Under the pieces are notes generated by a model. It was not told the origin of the DNA and made no database searches. It saw nothing but the letters and a program-made list of their open reading frames with translations. Both the position numbers and the translations under genes were made by a program. This document shows positions 7,922 through 11,725 of a stretch of DNA of 11,725 nt, in pieces. Source of the stretch: Ochromonadaceae sp. CCMP2298 (lineage: Eukaryota; Sar; Synurophyceae; Ochromonadales; Ochromonadaceae); assembly GCA_026770595.1 (NCBI GenBank), contig MU634513.1, positions 1 to 11,725 on the forward strand. Direction: 5' to 3'. How positions within the stretch are numbered: the first letter of the stretch is position 1; every line of letters starts with the position of its first letter.

Positions 7922-10900
7922 TTAAAGAGGGGGGTTGAAGATGGTGGGGAGGTCGTCGGCAGTGCCGGGCCCCCAGCCCTGTACGGTGCCCAGGGACGTG
8001 ATGATGAGCGCGAACTGGGGGGGGGGGGTATAGGGTTAATAGGATGGGGTTAATAGGAGGATGGGGGAAGGGAAGAGGCAGGGGTAGTGATACAGACATA
8101 GGGAACATAGGAACAGAGGGACAAGAGGAGATAGGGGGGACAGGGGGGATAGGGGAGATAGGGGGGATAGAGGGGATAGAGGGGATACGGGGGGGTAGGG
8201 GGGATAGTGGGGCACCTGTTGTCTGTTGTCCATCGGCAGAGCCTTGGAATTGACGTAGACCTGTGGGGAATAGGGGAATTTGAGAATAGGGGAATGTTAT
8301 ACTTTGTGATGCATAATATACTACATAATACTATACATAATACAATATACTAAGACTGTAGATCAATACACTATTACCTTCCAGTCTCCCTTCAGTGGGT
8401 CTTCAGCCACCACCTGTTAGTTCAAGAGGGGTTTAATACACATTTATAGTAAGAGGGGGATCAATACACAATCATAGGAAGAGGCCACACCTGCTCGTTG
8501 TCGTTCGTGTAGATATGTAGATATGCAGATATATAGATATGTAGATATGCAGATATGTAGATGTTAATATATAATAATATGTAGATATGTAGATATGCAG
8601 ATATGTAGATGTTAATATATATTATATATGTTAGTATATGTTATATAATAATGTTAGGTTATACTGTGTCACCTGTTCGTTGTTGTTAACCCTGTCCGCG
8701 CTATTGCCTCCATTGCCGTAGTAGCTGTGTTTTAGGTGGTATATGTTAATAGATGTATATGTAATAGATGTTGATATAGATATGTACATGTAAGTCTATG
8801 TAATAGATCGATTCTATGTAATGTGTTTGGTTTTTAGAAGATGGGATAATAGCATGTACTGTATAAATGTGGGTCAAACTCACATATCACCCGCAGGCGA
8901 CTGGACCTTTAAGTCCAGGTCGTGCAGGAGGGTTTTGGTAGTGGTGCCGCCTGTGGAGGGGGTTTAATAAGGTTTAGTGGGTTGAATAGGGTGTCATTAA
9001 GAGAGGATGGGTTTAACAGGTGTTTGTGGTATAGAAAGGGTGGGTGTAATAGGTTGGTATAGAAAGGGTGGGTTTAATAGATGTGTATAGATGATATGGG
9101 TTTAATAGATGTGGTAGAAGGGGTGTATAGGGGGGTTCGGTGCCTACCTGTGGAGGGGGGGTCGTACCAGGACAGAGTCACCCTTGGGGTAGGGTAGGGG
9201 TAGGGTAGGGATAGAGGATAGAGGATTGGTGAGGGGTAGGGGGATTAGTGGGGTTGAGTAGGTGAGGTGGGGACGTACTGAGGTGGTAGGGGAAACACTG
9301 AGTATACGGCCGCCCAGCCCCCGTCTTATCACTTACTTGAGCGGGCCCGATGAGTCCTTGACGGTGACAGTGAACACCCTGCTGTTCATGGCCTGGGGGT
9401 GCAGGAGGGGGTGCAGGATGGGTGGGAGTGTGTGTGTGAGAGAGGGGGTATAGAGTGTGCAGGATGGGTGTGCAGGAGGGGTGGTAGTGTGTGTGGGGGG
9501 GATTAGAGGCGAATCTATGGCAGAAGTGTAGTATATAGAGTACATTATAGAAGTACATTATACAAGTATACTATATACTATATACTATATACTATATACT
9601 ATATACTATATACTATATACTATATGGAGTACAGTATATATGTATACAGTATAGTATACAGGTACCTTGGTGTTCTGCTCGATCACGAACAGGTCGAAGG
9701 AGTTCTGACCCTGAATAGGGGAATAGGGGGGGTATGGGGGGGTATGGGGGTGGGCGTAATGAGGGGGGTAGTCGATTTAGTAAGAGGGGGTTAATCGACA
9801 GGGGTAGCAGGTGGAGGGTGGAAGGCAGGATATACTATTAAAGGGGCATATTACGACTAATGTTATACTATACCTGTAGGGGTAGAATGTTCTTCAAGGT
9901 CACCCTCCCGTAGCCCTGCATAAATTATAGAAAGAGGGGGTTTAATGCATATAATATAGTATACAATGTATGCATAATACATTATATAGTAATAAAGTAT
10001 ACCTGCATGAAGTCGGGCGCGTCCCCCAGCATAACGTCCCTGGTCCCCCCCCCGTGGTACATCTGCATGCCCGTGCCTAAAAAGAGGGGTTTTTGTATGC
10101 ATGGAGGGGGGCCGTTACTTTTACGTACGTAGTACATAGTGCAGATTACTATACTTTTAACGATATACTTTATGCTGTGTAAAGTGTATAGTGTAAGTAT
10201 ATAGTGTATGGTGTATAGTGTATACTATAATATGCATTAAACCCTCACCTGAGTGCAGCAGCAGGGCTTTGGTCATGACGCCAGAGGGGGTGAAGGCACC
10301 GCACCACTGGTAGGAGGTGTCGCAGTGACCCGCCTGTATGGTGTGATGTATGGTATGTATGATAGTATGTTAGATTGTTTGTATGTGTGTGTATGTATGT
10401 ATGTATGATGTGTTAGTATGTATGTATGTGTATGTATGATAATATGTTACACTATATGTATATGATATATATATTTATATGTATATATATTGCATATGTT
10501 ACCCAGAAGTCGTTAGATGTAGAAGAGAAGTAGTCACACGTGTGTTATATCTGTACTATGATGTATGATGCATGATGCATGATATACATATATGCTATCT
10601 ATGCTATCTATTGTATGTTACCCAGAAGTCGTTGGAGGTGGAGGAGAAGTAGTTACGGATCAGCAGGGAGGCTCCGGCTACCGCAGGGGTGGCCATAGAG
10701 GTGCCTGGGGGAGGGGGGGGGGGGTTGAGAGGTTGAGACGTTGAGGCATAACGACAGATATAAAGACAGATCTCAGATATAAACATATATGAAGGTATGA
10801 GGTAATGATATGCATGCATGTACACAGCACAGACGTTACAATACACAGATATATAAATACATAGCTTGTAGAGATATATAAGATATAAATACACGTAAAG

Positions 10901-11725
10901 ACAAACAGACACACACCTGACATGGTGGTGGTCATGCAGCTGGGCCCCCCCACACCTGTTAGCGTTGAGTCAGTGTTAATGTTAATGTTAGTGGTAGTCA
11001 GTATATATGATAGGCCGGAGGTAGTAGGCGGAGGGGATTTAATACTATTTATAGTATCGAAGGAGGGGGTTTAATACTATTTATAGTGTAGAAGGAGGGG
11101 GTTTAATACTATTTATAGTGGTATTATGTGATCACCGTTGGACTTGGCGGAGGTGAGGGAGTCTCCGGGGGCCACGACGTCAGGCTTGATGCGACCGTCG
11201 AACGTGGGGCCCTTGGAGCTGTACGACACAAGAGTGATAGTGAGGGAGTGTGTAGTATATAGTATACGATTATATAGTAAACAGGTAGTGGGGTAGGGGT
11301 AGTGGGCAAGGGAGGAGGTAAGACATGGTGATATAAATAGAGTGAGTAAAGAATGAGTGATTAAGACATATAGGGGCGCATAGAAAGACAAAAAATAACA
11401 CAGACATATAGATACAAACAAAGATATAGCGACACATAAAGACATTTAAAGACACATGGATACACAACGCCTCTCACCTGTAGTAGGCCACCCAGTTGGG
11501 GTTGGGGCCCCCCAGGGTGGACTCAGAGGACCCGATGGCCACTGTGTTCTTGCCTGAAGCTTGCTTGGTCAGGGAGCTGAGGGGGGGTTAGGGGTGGTGT
11601 TAGGGGTCAGGCTGAGGGTTTAATACGATTTATAGTATAGATAGACGGGGTTTAATACCATTTATAGTATAGATAGAGGGGGTTTAATACGCATTACAGT
11701 ATAGAGGGGTTCAGCGTACCTGTCT
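7922..11725 (-). CDS. Subtilisin-family (S8, Kp43-like) serine protease, C-terminal part; 5' end outside window
   Basis: Sixteen minus-strand exons: 11720-11725 (partial), 11478-11576, 11136-11218, 10917-10955, 10622-10704, 10249-10333, 10003-10076, 9874-9915, 9666-9710, 9337-9392, 9148-9182, 8884-8950, 8673-8724, 8378-8413, 8216-8260 and 7922-8014. All 15 introns are GT-AG and in phase, giving 312 residues plus stop. Residues 35-52 of this partial protein ([18 protein letters not shown]) and [11 protein letters not shown] at 76-86 are subtilase hallmarks; the catalytic Ser codon is 10697-10699. [14 protein letters not shown] and [13 protein letters not shown] complete the peptidase domain. 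Residues from about 190 on ([44 protein letters not shown]) match the order of motifs in the beta-sandwich that follows the catalytic domain in Kp43-type alkaline proteases. Asp and His motifs should lie right of the window. Two Cys in CDTSYQWC may form a disulphide. It is probably secreted or vacuolar (inferred from the family), with no C-terminal membrane anchor. Confidence 0.92.
8131..8210. repeat. GGGGGATAG tandem repeats in the last protease intron
   Basis: Degenerate 8-11 bp units of GGGGGGATAG(A) on the plus strand, within intron 8015-8215. The sense strand is therefore C/T-rich. Related GGTTAATAGGATGG units lie at 8030-8060. Confidence 0.7.
8488..8505 (-). pseudogene. Copy of the 3' end of the protease exon 8673-8724, inside the downstream intron
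   Basis: Positions 8488-8505 match 8670-8687 at 16 of 18 bases, including the last five codons of the exon (NNNEQ becomes NDNEQ) and the GTG donor. No AG lies upstream for tens of bases, so it cannot work as a normal internal exon. It is read as a duplicated fragment. Confidence 0.5.
8510..8630. repeat. GTAGATATGCAGATAT repeats with an exact 33-bp pair
   Basis: These fill much of the protease intron 8414-8672. The segments 8541-8573 and 8589-8621 are identical by eye (offset 48 bp), built from AGATATGTAGATATGCAG units. Confidence 0.8.
8943..9161. repeat. About 20-bp direct repeat spanning both splice sites of a protease intron
   Basis: On the plus strand 9139-9159 and 8943-8962 read GGTGCC, then TA or G, then CCTGTGGAGGGGG. 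The first crosses the donor (exon ends at 9148, donor 9147). The second crosses the acceptor (intron ends at 8951, exon starts at 8950). The CAG|G junctions are in register. Confidence 0.8.
9571..9625. repeat. Seven-base CTATATA tandem array, about 7.9 copies
   Basis: Perfect tandem CTATATA from 9571, ending CTATAT at 9625, in the protease intron 9393-9665. The rest of this intron is GT- and GCAGGATGGGTG-rich, with no coding content. Confidence 0.9.
9938..10244. repeat. Inverted repeat flanking protease exon 10003-10076
   Basis: The left arm 9938-9963 and the reverse complement of the right arm 10221-10244 both read GGGTTTAATGCATAT, then TATAGTATA, differing only by a 2-base insertion. The right arm starts four bases inside the upstream donor site. 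The left arm lies just before the acceptor of the next exon. Confidence 0.8.
10340..10495. repeat. GTATGTAT and ATATATAC low-complexity tract in a protease intron
   Basis: Tetranucleotide GTAT repeats at 10376-10440, followed by AT-rich ATATAC sequence to 10495. The tract lies in the 288-bp intron 10334-10621, downstream (in sense) of the copied exon fragment. Confidence 0.7.
10496..10537 (-). pseudogene. Copy of the 3' end of the catalytic-serine exon, inside the downstream intron
   Basis: These 42 bases match 10615-10656 at 37 positions. They include the last eleven codons of the protease exon ([10 protein letters not shown] preceded by Asp instead of Asn) and the GTAACATA donor. Four of five differences are third-codon-position changes. 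An AG lies upstream on the minus strand, but an in-frame TAA follows it, so the copy is not a usable exon as it stands. Confidence 0.65.
11031..11120. repeat. Three tandem copies of a 33-bp GGGTTTAATACTATTTATAG unit
   Basis: Copies lie in the protease intron 10956-11135. Each contains ATACTATTTATAGT, in which ACTAT and ATAGT form a short inverted repeat. A related array fills 11616-11704 in another intron of the gene. Confidence 0.85.
11616..11704. repeat. Three copies of a GGGTTTAATAC...TATAGTATAG unit, about 31 bp
   Basis: Copies begin near 11616, 11645 and 11676 in the protease intron 11577-11719. They are recognisably the same unit as at 11031-11120, with point changes between copies. 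Confidence 0.8.

Noticed and set aside
8507-8630. Regular repeats that could be mistaken for a CRISPR array
   Set aside because: The spacers are themselves repeats, the context is a eukaryotic intron, and no cas-like gene is present.
10496-10560. The exon echo as a genuine alternative exon
   Set aside because: The only nearby upstream AG on the minus strand is followed by an in-frame TAA before the copied codons, so it is reported as a fragment rather than as a coding exon.

Overview
This window is nuclear DNA from an intron-dense eukaryote. Nothing prokaryotic is visible: there are no operons, Shine-Dalgarno sites, CRISPR arrays or insertion sequences. I rebuilt four spliced protein genes by joining GT-AG exons whose reading phases match at every junction and whose joined proteins read as known folds in three of the four cases. 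Exons are GC-rich and short (35 to 170 bp is common). Introns (about 90 to 360 bp) are AT-rich or microsatellite-like. The S1-domain protein begins with a signal peptide ending in an A-L-G-F-T motif. That Phe-type bipartite leader is typical of plastid proteins in algae with red-lineage complex plastids (stramenopiles, cryptophytes, haptophytes, chromerids). The best guess is a microalga of that kind, with a stramenopile most likely; the species cannot be named from this sequence.

Layout: (1) 213-2445, minus strand, 7 exons: a 372-residue plastid-targeted protein with three S1 RNA-binding domains. (2) 3000-3892, plus strand, 3 exons: a 203-residue basic protein of unknown function, divergent from gene 1 across a 554-bp shared upstream region. 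(3) 4317-7028, minus strand, 6 exons: a 560-residue secreted or ER-entering leucine-rich-repeat protein with an unusual Gly-Gly-Lys-rich C-terminal half. (4) 7922 to beyond the right edge, minus strand, 16 visible exons: the C-terminal 312 residues of a subtilisin-family (S8, Kp43-like) serine protease, including the catalytic-serine motif and the C-terminal beta-sandwich. The Asp and His catalytic regions lie outside the window. The genes have no obvious shared pathway.

The most interesting signal is in the introns. Each gene's introns carry their own family of short tandem repeats, shared between introns of that gene but not obviously with the neighbours. Several introns also carry copies of adjacent exon edges. 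Direct repeats of 13 and about 20 bp span both splice sites of two introns. In two more introns a copy of the upstream exon's 3' end, with its GT donor, lies inside the intron, and in one more a copy abuts the acceptor. These patterns fit intron gain or growth by local tandem duplication. An inverted repeat also flanks one protease exon. All of this comes from reading the sequence by eye; no alignment or RNA data were available.
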